In this document: in pieces, positions 16,192 through 24,302 of the stretch
Numbering within the stretch: the first letter of the stretch is position 1
Layout: the number at the start of each line of letters is the position of its first letter
Source of the DNA: CALUVN01 sp944323595
GTDB taxonomy: Bacteria > Cyanobacteriota > Vampirovibrionia > Gastranaerophilales > Gastranaerophilaceae
Length of the DNA stretch: 64,000 nt
NCBI GenBank assembly: GCA_963931255.1
Contig: OZ006972.1
Span: forward strand, 1,612,001 to 1,676,000
Direction: 5' to 3'
Notes under the pieces: model-generated
Database searches by the model: none
Seen by the model: the letters and a program-made list of their open reading frames with translations, nothing else
What the model was told of the DNA's origin: nothing
Made by a program: the position numbers and the translations under genes

Positions 16192-16219
16192 TCTCAACAC
16201 AATGTATATTGTGTTGAGA
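16192..16219 (+). repeat. dif-like palindrome, right copy
   Basis: On the plus strand: arm CTCAACACAA, centre TGTATA, arm TTGTGTTGAG. It differs from the left copy at one base over 26, and the asymmetric centre shows that the two copies are inverted relative to each other. It lies 20 bases before the ATG of the GT8 gene, with no T run after it, so it is not an ordinary terminator. Confidence 0.65.
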
Positions 16220-16239
16220 GTTTAGAAAGAGAAGAAACT

Positions 16240-17367
16240 ATGTCACAAATGACAACGAAGATAGATTTACAAAGTGTCCCGATACTGTCACCTGTATGGG
16301 ATGATAATTATACCGCAATAGCAATGAGCAGCAGTAATGAGTATGTGCCGTATTTGTCTGTATGTCTTCAATCATTAAAGGAAAATTGTTGTAATAATAA
16401 CTACGATATTATAGTCTTTGAAAGAGATATTACTGATAAAAATAAATTAATATTGAAAAGTCAAATTGAAAATGATAACTTTTCTTTACGTTTTGTAAAT
16501 CCAGAACCATTAATCAAAAATTATGATTTAAAATTTCCGTCACACTATAATTTAGAATGTTACTTTCGTTTAGTCGCACCATTAATATTAAAAAAATATA
16601 AAAAAATAATTTTTACTGATGTAGATTTAATTTTTCAAAAAGATATTTCAGATTTATATTCTATACCGCTTAATAAAGCTCTTGGTGCTTGTCAGGATTT
16701 AGTATTTTGTGCATTTTGCGATACTACAAATTTGCGAAAGTATGAATATGCAAAAGAAGAATTAGAGTTGAATGATCCGTATAAATATTTTAATACCGGT
16801 GTATTGTTATTGAATGTAGATGAATTTAATTTAAAAAATATACCTGCAATTTTATTAGAAATGGCTAATGAAAAAATGTATCAGATATTAGAACAGGATG
16901 TTTTCAATAAATATTTTAAAGAAGATATTGCATATCTGCCTGATTCTTGGAATGCCCCTACTATGAATCCAAGATATGAAAATTTTATGAAAAATTTGCA
17001 ACCTAGATTTGTGGAAAGATATAAAAAAGCTTTAGAAAATCCGTTTATAATACACTGGGCGGGTTATGCAAAACCTTGGAAAGATGCTGATACCGATATG
17101 GCATATTTATGGTGGCAATATGCAAGAAGAACGCCATATTACGAAGTAATTTTACAAAGAATGTTTGCAAATATAAAAAATAAATCAGCGTTGAGTAAAG
17201 AAGATTTTGCCTGTGTAACCTCATACCGGAAAAATATACTTGCTTACTGGCGATATAAATTGTTATCAAAGATAACCTTTGGCAAGAGAAAAGAACACTA
17301 TACAACTAAAAGATATTTGTGGAAAGAGAAAATTAAAAAGGCAAAAAAAATACGCGGAGGAGTATAA
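16240..17367 (+). CDS. Glycosyltransferase family 8 (LPS/capsule sugar transferase)
   Basis: 375 residues. GT8 enzymes transfer glucose or galactose from a UDP-sugar with retention of configuration, typically onto LPS. Seen here: the start AIAMSSSNEYVPYLSVCLQS, the metal-binding DxD as TDVDLIF, YFNTGVLLLNVD, and the C-terminal IHWAGYAKPW block, in canonical order. The start at 16240 follows GAGAAG; a TTG at 16141 would place a dif-like site inside the protein and is rejected. The coding sequence is noticeably richer in A and T than the neighbouring envelope genes, which suggests recent acquisition. The stop overlaps the next start (TAATG). Confidence 0.92.
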   Translation: MSQMTTKIDLQSVPILSPVWDDNYTAIAMSSSNEYVPYLSVCLQSLKENCCNNNYDIIVFERDITDKNKLILKSQIENDNFSLRFVNPEPLIKNYDLKFPSHYNLECYFRLVAPLILKKYKKIIFTDVDLIFQKDISDLYSIPLNKALGACQDLVFCAFCDTTNLRKYEYAKEELELNDPYKYFNTGVLLLNVDEFNLKNIPAILLEMANEKMYQILEQDVFNKYFKEDIAYLPDSWNAPTMNPRYENFMKNLQPRFVERYKKALENPFIIHWAGYAKPWKDADTDMAYLWWQYARRTPYYEVILQRMFANIKNKSALSKEDFACVTSYRKNILAYWRYKLLSKITFGKRKEHYTTKRYLWKEKIKKAKKIRGGV

Positions 17368-19304
17368 TGTCAGACGATATCAAAGTATCAGTATTAACAC
17401 CAATATACAACCACAAAATAGAATATGTACGACAATGTCTGGAGAGTTTGCATGCGCAAACCATGCAGGATATAGAATTTATCTTAATAGATAATGGTGC
17501 AACAAAAGAATCCAAAGACCTGATATCAGAATATGAACAGTCAGACTCTCGTTTTCGTGTAATACATTTAAAAGAAAATCAAGGCTATGGTGGTGCAATG
17601 AATGCAGGTCTTGATGTTGCCAGAGGTGAATATATAGGCATAGTTGAATCTGATGATTGGGTTGAACCTGAGATGTTTGCAGAATTGTATGAAATGGCAT
17701 TCAAAAATAGTGCAGATTTAGTAAAAAGCCAATACTATGAGCAAAATGAGGATAACCAAAAATTAATTTCAAGATTCCCGTCAGATAAGATGAATAAAAT
17801 TATAAAAAATACGGAAGTACCTAATTTTTTACTGGCACATGCTGCACCTTGGACAATACTATATAGAAAAGCATTTTTAGATAAATACTGTATTAGAATA
17901 TGTGAAAGAAGAGGCAATACCGCTAATGACATAGGTTTAGTTATTAAAGCTTTTATTGCTGCTAACAAAATTTTTATTACAGATAAGGCTTATTATCATT
18001 ATAATGTAGCCAATACCAATTCGAGTATGAAAATTAAAAATGCAGATTATATCCTTAATGGTCTTTATGCAGAATATGAAAATATAGCAGCTTGGTTCAA
18101 GAAAAATATTAATCTTTGTTTGGATGAACTATTTGCATTAGTTGATAAAAGAAAATTTTTTAATTTTGTATGTATTTTAAAAAATAAAAATATTATTTGT
18201 TCAAGAAATAATTTAAAATTAATATCCCGAGAATTATCTAAAATAAAATATTTAAAATATTTTACAGATGAAGACAAAGTGCTTCTGGCAAAATTAAAGA
18301 AAAATTCCGGTAAATATTACAGGCAAGTACATAAAGAAAATAGTTTTATTGAAAATATATTTTCAATAAAGAATAACGATAGAAAAACGCATAAAAAAAT
18401 AACAATTTTAGGAATAAAGTTCAGCGTAAAGCGAAATCAAAAAGAAAATGTTAAACAAAAAGAAAATTTTGAAGAAAGATTACGCTCAGTTCTACGCGAA
18501 GAAGTGTCAAATGTTGTAGCAAGAGAAGTTTCACTGGCACTCAGTGTACAAAAATTACACATGCAAACATTTCCACCGTTCAAGAATATCCATAACAATC
18601 AGAGTGTTGCGATTATTGGCTGCGGGCCATCTATAAAATATTATAACGGTCAACTTAATACTGTAAATATTGCTCTTAATAAAGCTATATTTCTTGATAA
18701 TATAAATTTTGATTATCTTTTTACCTGGGATTATCTCGGATTTCAGGAAAAGGCACCTGATTTTTTTGACAGAGTGAAAAAATATAATTGTAAAAAATTT
18801 TACGGGAAATTTTTAGCAGATAATCTTTCAAGTATTCCGGAATTTTCGGATGATGAAGAAAATAATATTTATCATTTTTATTCATCTGCAAGACACAAGC
18901 TGCCAGCGTATTCTTATGGAGAAATAATACACTATGATATAGAAACTCATCCGCTGGCAGATTTTATGTCTATATCATTCGGCGCATTGCATTTTGCGTT
19001 GTATACACGTCCGGAGAAAATTTATTTAATAGGGCTTGATACACAGAATTGCGGACATTATGCGGGGGATAATAATACATATAACATTAATAAAATGATG
19101 CTTGGATACAGAAAGTTTAAAACTCATATTGAAACGCACTATCCTGATGTAGAAATTATCTCTGTAAATCCGGTAGGATTAAAAGGATTGTTCAAAGATG
19201 TATATACAAAAGAATATGTTGAAGCTCATCCTGAATTATTTGATAGTTTAGAAGATATAGAAATCTTAGATAATTCCCTTGAAAAAGAATTTTGTAGGTT
19301 ATAG
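17367..19304 (+). CDS. GT2 glycosyltransferase fused to a DUF115/MptE-like domain
   Basis: 645 residues. Residues 1-230 are a GT-A fold family 2 transferase (VLTPIYNHKIEYVRQCLESL, then ESDDWVEPEMF with the DD metal site). Residues 330-400 form a charged linker with the GT-linked motif ILGIKFSVKR and a helix. Residues about 410-630 form a second Rossmann-like domain opening with VAIIGCGPSIKYYNG and containing YLIGLDTQNCGHYAG, similar in style to DUF115/MptE-like proteins and to the GxGPS motif of bacterial sialyltransferases. The second domain call is tentative. GGAGG precedes the start, and the gene is coupled to the GT8 gene, so both act on the same glycan. Very AT-rich. Confidence 0.8.
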   Translation: MSDDIKVSVLTPIYNHKIEYVRQCLESLHAQTMQDIEFILIDNGATKESKDLISEYEQSDSRFRVIHLKENQGYGGAMNAGLDVARGEYIGIVESDDWVEPEMFAELYEMAFKNSADLVKSQYYEQNEDNQKLISRFPSDKMNKIIKNTEVPNFLLAHAAPWTILYRKAFLDKYCIRICERRGNTANDIGLVIKAFIAANKIFITDKAYYHYNVANTNSSMKIKNADYILNGLYAEYENIAAWFKKNINLCLDELFALVDKRKFFNFVCILKNKNIICSRNNLKLISRELSKIKYLKYFTDEDKVLLAKLKKNSGKYYRQVHKENSFIENIFSIKNNDRKTHKKITILGIKFSVKRNQKENVKQKENFEERLRSVLREEVSNVVAREVSLALSVQKLHMQTFPPFKNIHNNQSVAIIGCGPSIKYYNGQLNTVNIALNKAIFLDNINFDYLFTWDYLGFQEKAPDFFDRVKKYNCKKFYGKFLADNLSSIPEFSDDEENNIYHFYSSARHKLPAYSYGEIIHYDIETHPLADFMSISFGALHFALYTRPEKIYLIGLDTQNCGHYAGDNNTYNINKMMLGYRKFKTHIETHYPDVEIISVNPVGLKGLFKDVYTKEYVEAHPELFDSLEDIEILDNSLEKEFCRL

Positions 19305-19373
19305 TATTAATATGAATTCCTTATATCAAGCTTTGCTTTAGAATAATTCATATAACGTGCATATTTATATGTG

Positions 19374-20018
19374 TTACTTATATTTGATAACTTCATCCAA
19401 ATCAACATCAGGGGCGTTCATTATTTCTTTATAATTGAATTTTGTTGATAATTTTTGTAAGGCTTTTTCTATGTTCGGGTTTTCTAATATCATTGAGGTT
19501 GCAGTGTATTCATCCTCATATTCAAATCCAAACCTGTAGTAGAAAAATTCAGAATCAAATGCAGGTGTCAATGTGATTTTATTCTTATCTCTGTTTTGAC
19601 GCAGCAGATGATTAATTAACATACTGCCGCCGTTTTTGATTTTTTCGCATAATGGATTTTTCCATGTCGCAAGGTATGCAAGATGCAAGTCTTTATCGGA
19701 ATTTGTATTCATTACTGACATAAAACCAAAAGGCTGGTTACCCTTTACCGCCAGTACTGCATTGTCTGCATATCCGATGGAAATAAATGCACTGTATATA
19801 AATTGAAAAATCGCCGGCTTTTGGGTGTTCATCCGTTCTTTCGGCGCTCTTGCCAGCTTTTCGGCAAGTTTGTTACAGAAAGCTTCGTCCTTGTTTTTGT
19901 CAATAGAATAGATAAAAACATCCTCTGATAAATTATCAAGCTGTTTTATCTGCGCAATTTTAAATCCGCTAAAGTGTGGAATGGGGTAATTATTCTGTTT
20001 TATACTATGTACTTTCAC
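19374..20018 (-). CDS. GNAT-like N-acetyltransferase, divergent
   Basis: 214 residues. The middle part has the GNAT pattern: NAVLAVKGNQPFGFMSVM (beta strands 2-4), a HLAYLATWKNPLCEKIKNGG segment where acyl-CoA would bind, and the ending FFYYRFGFEYEDEY (the FYxRxGF motif). The acetyl-CoA loop is not canonical, so activity is uncertain. The N-terminus has an F-S-G motif (PHFSGFK). Monocistronic, converging on the glycosyltransferase operon. Substrate unknown. Confidence 0.55.
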   Translation of the reverse strand: MKVHSIKQNNYPIPHFSGFKIAQIKQLDNLSEDVFIYSIDKNKDEAFCNKLAEKLARAPKERMNTQKPAIFQFIYSAFISIGYADNAVLAVKGNQPFGFMSVMNTNSDKDLHLAYLATWKNPLCEKIKNGGSMLINHLLRQNRDKNKITLTPAFDSEFFYYRFGFEYEDEYTATSMILENPNIEKALQKLSTKFNYKEIMNAPDVDLDEVIKYK

Positions 20019-20188
20019 GATTTAATTATAACACATCTTTTTTGTAAATTTTTTATAATTTTTTATCTTTGAAATGACAAAAAAATTTTTTCATAGTACT
20101 ATATATTAACGTGCTATTTTGGCTTAAGGATATTTTTATTCTTTTACACTATATAAATTTAGACCTCTAAACTTAGGAGAATTTCAAA

Positions 20189-21226
20189 TTGACAGAAAAC
20201 ACTTATCTTTTGTCCAGCAACAATATAGCAACAATTACGAATAAATCATTAGCTGCAGCAAAAAAATCAAACACAAATCAAAATATCCAGCTATACAATG
20301 ACCCTTTAGAAAAATGGCCGGTTCGAGGTCTTGCTTATACAAACGAAATCGGTGCTGCTATAAGTGAAATTGCGCCTAAAACTGGAGTGCTTTTATGGAT
20401 TCCGGCACTTTTATATTTTGGAGCTGATATTTATGACAAATACAAAAATGACCAAACATCGTATGACCCGAGCGCTAAAAGAGGGACTAAACAAGCGGTA
20501 TTTCAGCTACTTGCAAGCGTAATCTTGCCGACTGCAGCTGTTAAGTTAGGTCAAAAAACAGCCTCCTCTGTCGCCGCTATTGCTGGTAAAAATAAATTAT
20601 CACTCCAATCGCAAGAGGAATTACTTAAATTTACTATTGAACACCTAAGACAAAACAGATTACGCGATTATGCAGAGAATCAGGATGAATATCTTACAAA
20701 ATTTGCAGAAAAACTTTTGAACCGCATTGATGAAACAAGAAAAGAAAGCAAATTTAAAACTTCCTTAAAACTTGTTACAGATTGGCTATTTAATAGGCAT
20801 CAGCCTACCGCCATTACACATTACACTTCAGATAAAATTACCGAGTTTACACAGAATAATCTTAAAAAAATATTTGAGCTCAGAAAGACTTTGCTTGAAG
20901 GTAGACAACCTGCTGAATTTTCTGATAAGATGTTCAATAAATTTAGACAATTTGAACATGAGTTTGCAACATCCCCGAATTATACCGGAAATGCAAAAGA
21001 AGATGCTGCGAAGCAAGTTATTAAATTATTTCAAGAAAAACAAATTTTCAAAAATAAATTGCTTAAAACTCTCGGTGGATTTATTGCTCTAGGATTTTTA
21101 GCAAAACCAATAGATAATTTTGTCGAAAATTTTGTAATTCATAAAGTTGTTAACCCAGGACTCACAATGTTGAACTCTGAACAAATTAAAAAATTTAAAG
21201 AAAAAACTATGCTGAACAAGTCGTAA
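20189..21226 (+). CDS. Hypothetical membrane-associated protein
   Basis: 345 residues, function not recognised. It starts with TTG, supported by AGGAG 9 bases upstream. Layout: a polar N-terminus, a hydrophobic helix (GVLLWIPALLYFGADIY), a charged hinge (KYKNDQTSYDPSAKRG), a second hydrophobic helix (AVFQLLASVILPTAAV), a long charged helical middle (residues 135-290) and a C-terminal hydrophobic helix (LGGFIALGFLAKP). The same helix-charged hinge-helix layout occurs in the hypothetical proteins at 24303 and 55897. The last 20 bases overlap the convergent YhcH gene. Confidence 0.7.
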   Translation: MTENTYLLSSNNIATITNKSLAAAKKSNTNQNIQLYNDPLEKWPVRGLAYTNEIGAAISEIAPKTGVLLWIPALLYFGADIYDKYKNDQTSYDPSAKRGTKQAVFQLLASVILPTAAVKLGQKTASSVAAIAGKNKLSLQSQEELLKFTIEHLRQNRLRDYAENQDEYLTKFAEKLLNRIDETRKESKFKTSLKLVTDWLFNRHQPTAITHYTSDKITEFTQNNLKKIFELRKTLLEGRQPAEFSDKMFNKFRQFEHEFATSPNYTGNAKEDAAKQVIKLFQEKQIFKNKLLKTLGGFIALGFLAKPIDNFVENFVIHKVVNPGLTMLNSEQIKKFKEKTMLNKS

Positions 21227-21659
21227 CAGGAATTTTTACAACAACTTTTTTTACTTGCTGCGGCTCAATAAGTGCCATTTGCGGCTGGTGCGCTTCATGA
21301 GGATATAACATTATAAAATTGCCGTAACATAGTCTTACAGAGTTTAAAAACGTGTCAGGATGTTCGTAAAACATTATATCTTTTTCCGGATTATATTGTT
21401 CAGATACAATCAGGTCTGTTGTATCCGTATAATCCAGTCTTTCTTCACCGCTCAGCAAAATCTGGATATCTATATATTTTTTGTGGGACTCAAGTTTACC
21501 TGCAAGTTTTGTTGTATAACAGTCTATATTTGCATAAACACCTGTTGTAATTTCATAATGTCCAGGATAGGTTTCAGATGTTAATGATAATATAAAATCA
21601 GCAACTTCTGCAGGGATTTCTTTGTAGTTTTTTATATTTGATATTCTATCAAAAATCAT
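21207..21659 (-). CDS. YhcH/YjgK/YiaL family protein (DUF386)
   Basis: 150 residues, full length for this cupin-like family. Supporting motifs are the SHKKYIDIQILLSGEE block and the C-terminal FIMLYPHEAHQPQMA with two histidines that bind metal in the family. Members include EbgC and NanQ-like proteins that help interconvert sugar anomers. Its start overlaps the stop of the transketolase gene, so it is co-translated with carbohydrate metabolism genes. Substrate not determined. Confidence 0.9.
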   Translation of the reverse strand: MIFDRISNIKNYKEIPAEVADFILSLTSETYPGHYEITTGVYANIDCYTTKLAGKLESHKKYIDIQILLSGEERLDYTDTTDLIVSEQYNPEKDIMFYEHPDTFLNSVRLCYGNFIMLYPHEAHQPQMALIEPQQVKKVVVKIPVTTCSA

Positions 21660-22483
21660 TATGCAAGCTCCTTCATTGCACGTTCAAATTCTTCATCATT
21701 CGGGGCTTTTCCGTGCCAGCCTGCGTTGTTTTCCATAAAGCTTACTCCTTTGCCTTTTATTGTATTGGCAAGTATGGCAGTCGGAACAGGTGATTTTTTT
21801 GCTTCTTCTATGGCTGAATAAATTTGCTGAATATCGTGCCCGTTAATTTCTATTACATTCCAGTTAAATGCTTTGAGTTTTGCATCCAGCGGATCTAAAG
21901 ATTTGACATTCTCTGTGCAGCCGTCAATTTGTAATCTGTTGCGGTCAATAATTGCAATAACTTTATTTAATTTACGGTGAGGCGCCTGCATTAAAGCTTC
22001 CCATACGCTTCCCTCTTGCATTTCGCCGTCACCCATAAGCACAAATACGTTTGCAGGGTTATTATCTAATCTTAAACCTATAGCCATTCCGCAGGCCATA
22101 GAAAGTCCCTGTCCGAGTGAACCTGTTGCCACTTCTACCCCGCGGCAGACTGGTGACGGGTGCCCCTGAAGTTTTGAGCCGAACTTACGGAATGTCATTA
22201 ACTCTTCTTTCTGTATAAAGCCCTTTTGGGACAATACGGAATATAGAATTGCCGATGCGTGCCCTTTGGATAAAATAAATCTGTCTCTTTTGTCAAAATT
22301 TTCGGATTTATCCCATTCTGTCGGAACATTCATGCATTTATGGTATAGAACTGTCAGGAGTTCTGTTGCAGATAGTGCTCCTCCGATATGTCCTGATTTT
22401 GCGTTGTGAACCATTTTTATGACGTTTTTGCGATTTTCTTTGCAGAGGGTTTCCAGTTCTTTTATATCTTTTTCACTCAGCAT
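21659..22483 (-). CDS. Transketolase, N-terminal subunit
   Basis: 274 residues. It corresponds to the thiamine-diphosphate-binding half of transketolase: GHIGGALSATELLTVLYH, KGHASAILYSVL, TGSLGQGLSMACG and the GDG motif MGDGEMQEGSVWEAL. In split transketolases this half works with a separate C-terminal subunit encoded directly downstream. Here the next gene is a YhcH-like protein, so the partner is missing from the window. It may be encoded elsewhere, or this half may have been recruited for another sugar reaction. It lies next to a WecG-like transferase gene. Confidence 0.92.
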   Translation of the reverse strand: MLSEKDIKELETLCKENRKNVIKMVHNAKSGHIGGALSATELLTVLYHKCMNVPTEWDKSENFDKRDRFILSKGHASAILYSVLSQKGFIQKEELMTFRKFGSKLQGHPSPVCRGVEVATGSLGQGLSMACGMAIGLRLDNNPANVFVLMGDGEMQEGSVWEALMQAPHRKLNKVIAIIDRNRLQIDGCTENVKSLDPLDAKLKAFNWNVIEINGHDIQQIYSAIEEAKKSPVPTAILANTIKGKGVSFMENNAGWHGKAPNDEEFERAMKELA

Positions 22484-22484
22484 C

Positions 22485-23198
22485 TTATGCTCCTAACTTT
22501 TCTTTCAATACTGACAACATAAATAAAGGCAGGGTCGGAAAAATTCTTTTAAATCGTTTCGGTTCTTTAATTGTTCTGTATAACCATTCCAGACCCGCTT
22601 TCCTGTAAAATTCCGGTGCACGCTCTACTACTCCAGACCATACATCAAAGCTTCCTCCCAGACCAATCATCAAGGCTTTCGGCAGAAGCGTTTTGGCTTT
22701 TGAAATAAATTCTTCCTGCTTAGGTGACCCGAGCGCAACAAGAACTAAGTCAGGCGATGCGTTTTTTAACTCGGATAACACTCGTTCATCGTCTTTGAAA
22801 TATCCATCTTGCAAATACACCAGATTAAGTTCTTTTATTTCATTTCTAAGATTCTCAGATGCTTTTTGGATAATTTCAGGTTTTGCTCCAACCATTGCGA
22901 TACGCTTTCCTGATTTTCCAAATTCTTCTACAAGTCTTTTGCCAAGTTCAATTCCGGCAATCCTGCGGACTTTGTGCCCTAGAATTTTTAATCCTATCTC
23001 AACACCAATTCCGTCAGGGACGACAAGTTCAGCGTTATTTATAATTTCTGCGAGGTGTTTATTTTTTTTTGCACAGGAAATCATCTCGGGGTTTATGGTA
23101 ACAATCTGTCCGCCTTTTGTGCTTGCATAATTAACAGCAGTGTCAAAATCAAATGTATCTACATTAAATCCTTGAAGTTTAACCGTTTTTCTTTCCAT
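22485..23198 (-). CDS. WecG/TagA/CpsF family glycosyltransferase (GT26)
   Basis: 237 residues, normal length. Family features: ELVVPDGIGVEIGLKILG near the start, the RIAMVGAKPEII nucleotide-sugar segment, LVLVALGSPKQEEFI, and the C-terminal RAPEFYRKAGLEWLYRTIKEP. WecG adds ManNAcA to lipid II-linked GlcNAc in enterobacterial common antigen synthesis; TagA does the same with ManNAc in teichoic acids. Here it most likely adds a second sugar to an undecaprenyl-linked GlcNAc, a product that the WecA-like enzyme at 53334 could supply. The gene is one base from the transketolase gene. Confidence 0.93.
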   Translation of the reverse strand: MERKTVKLQGFNVDTFDFDTAVNYASTKGGQIVTINPEMISCAKKNKHLAEIINNAELVVPDGIGVEIGLKILGHKVRRIAGIELGKRLVEEFGKSGKRIAMVGAKPEIIQKASENLRNEIKELNLVYLQDGYFKDDERVLSELKNASPDLVLVALGSPKQEEFISKAKTLLPKALMIGLGGSFDVWSGVVERAPEFYRKAGLEWLYRTIKEPKRFKRIFPTLPLFMLSVLKEKLGA

Positions 23199-23213
23199 AA
23201 GTTTATTATAGGA

Positions 23214-24248
23214 TTAATCTGCCATTTTAGCAAGTTTGTAGAGATAATCTTCATTATTGCTGCATTGCAATCCTATCGGGATAAAATTATCTTTATAGCG
23301 TTCAATAGCATATCTGTCTGTCATTCCGGAAATATAGTCGGTAACAACTCTGTCAATTTTTTCTTCTGCACAAACAGGTTTTAAAAGCTCTTTATAATGA
23401 TAGAATAATTCTTTTATAACACGTCTTGCTTTTTTTTCTTCAAGTTTGGCGGGTGAGTCGATGTAGACATTTTGAAACATCCATTCACGGAGTTTCGTGG
23501 TGTAATACCAGCCCTCGTCACTCATTGTAACATTTGGTTTCCCCATAGAATTGATTACTATTTCGTTAATCATTTTATTCAAACGTTTTGATTGTATTGA
23601 AGAAAAATATTTTATGCAGTCTTCCGGCAGGTCGCTTTCTGCAATAATGCCGGCACGGATTGAATCTTCTATATCATGGTTTATGTATGCAATCTTATCG
23701 GCAAGCTGTACTATTTGTGCTTCCGGCGTTTGCGGTTTAAATCCCCAGGTGTGGGTAAGGATACCATGAATGGTTTCGGCACAGAGGTTTAAGTCTTCTA
23801 ATACTTCGACAACTCTCACACTTTGGACGTTATGATGAAATCCGCCCGGCAGCAGTTCGTTCAAAACGCCCTCTCCGCAATGTCCGAAAGGTGTATGTCC
23901 TAAGTCATGACCCAGTGCAATTGCTTCGACGAGGTCTTCATTCAAATCAAGTGCTCTTGCTATTGTACGTCCTATTTGTGACACTTCAAGTGTATGCGTA
24001 AGACGCGTTCTGAAATGGTCATCAAACGGTGAGAGAAACACCTGTGTTTTATGTTTTAGACGTCGGAATGCTTTTGAGTGTAAGATTCTGTCTCTATCCC
24101 GTTGAAATTCTGTTCTTAAGTTACATTTGGGTTCTTCTTTTTTTCTTCCTTTTGTATCAATGCTTTTTGTCGCAAATTCGCTTAACACTTTGAGTTCACG
24201 CTCTTCAAGTTTCTCTCTTACTGTATTATGATTTGTCGTATTGCTCAT
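23214..24248 (-). CDS. dgt: Deoxyguanosinetriphosphate triphosphohydrolase (dGTPase-like)
   Basis: 344 residues. HD-domain phosphohydrolase that removes triphosphate from dNTPs, usually dGTP. Motifs: FRRLKHKTQVF, RLTHTLEVSQIGR (the first His), and ALGHDLGHTPFGHCGE (the HD pair), followed by the ADKIAYINHDIEDS aspartate. The start at 24248 has AGAGGA 7 bases upstream; an in-frame ATG at 24281 has none. Located within the envelope gene block, probably by operon drift. Confidence 0.92.
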   Translation of the reverse strand: MSNTTNHNTVREKLEERELKVLSEFATKSIDTKGRKKEEPKCNLRTEFQRDRDRILHSKAFRRLKHKTQVFLSPFDDHFRTRLTHTLEVSQIGRTIARALDLNEDLVEAIALGHDLGHTPFGHCGEGVLNELLPGGFHHNVQSVRVVEVLEDLNLCAETIHGILTHTWGFKPQTPEAQIVQLADKIAYINHDIEDSIRAGIIAESDLPEDCIKYFSSIQSKRLNKMINEIVINSMGKPNVTMSDEGWYYTTKLREWMFQNVYIDSPAKLEEKKARRVIKELFYHYKELLKPVCAEEKIDRVVTDYISGMTDRYAIERYKDNFIPIGLQCSNNEDYLYKLAKMAD

Positions 24249-24302
24249 TGTAAATCCTCTAAAATCGCTTTTTACTGACATTATAACACGCAGGAAATGC
24301 GG

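Noticed and set aside
16141..16239. Longer N-terminus of the GT8 protein from TTG 16141
   Set aside because: It would code through the dif-like palindrome and gives residues unlike any GT8 N-terminus.
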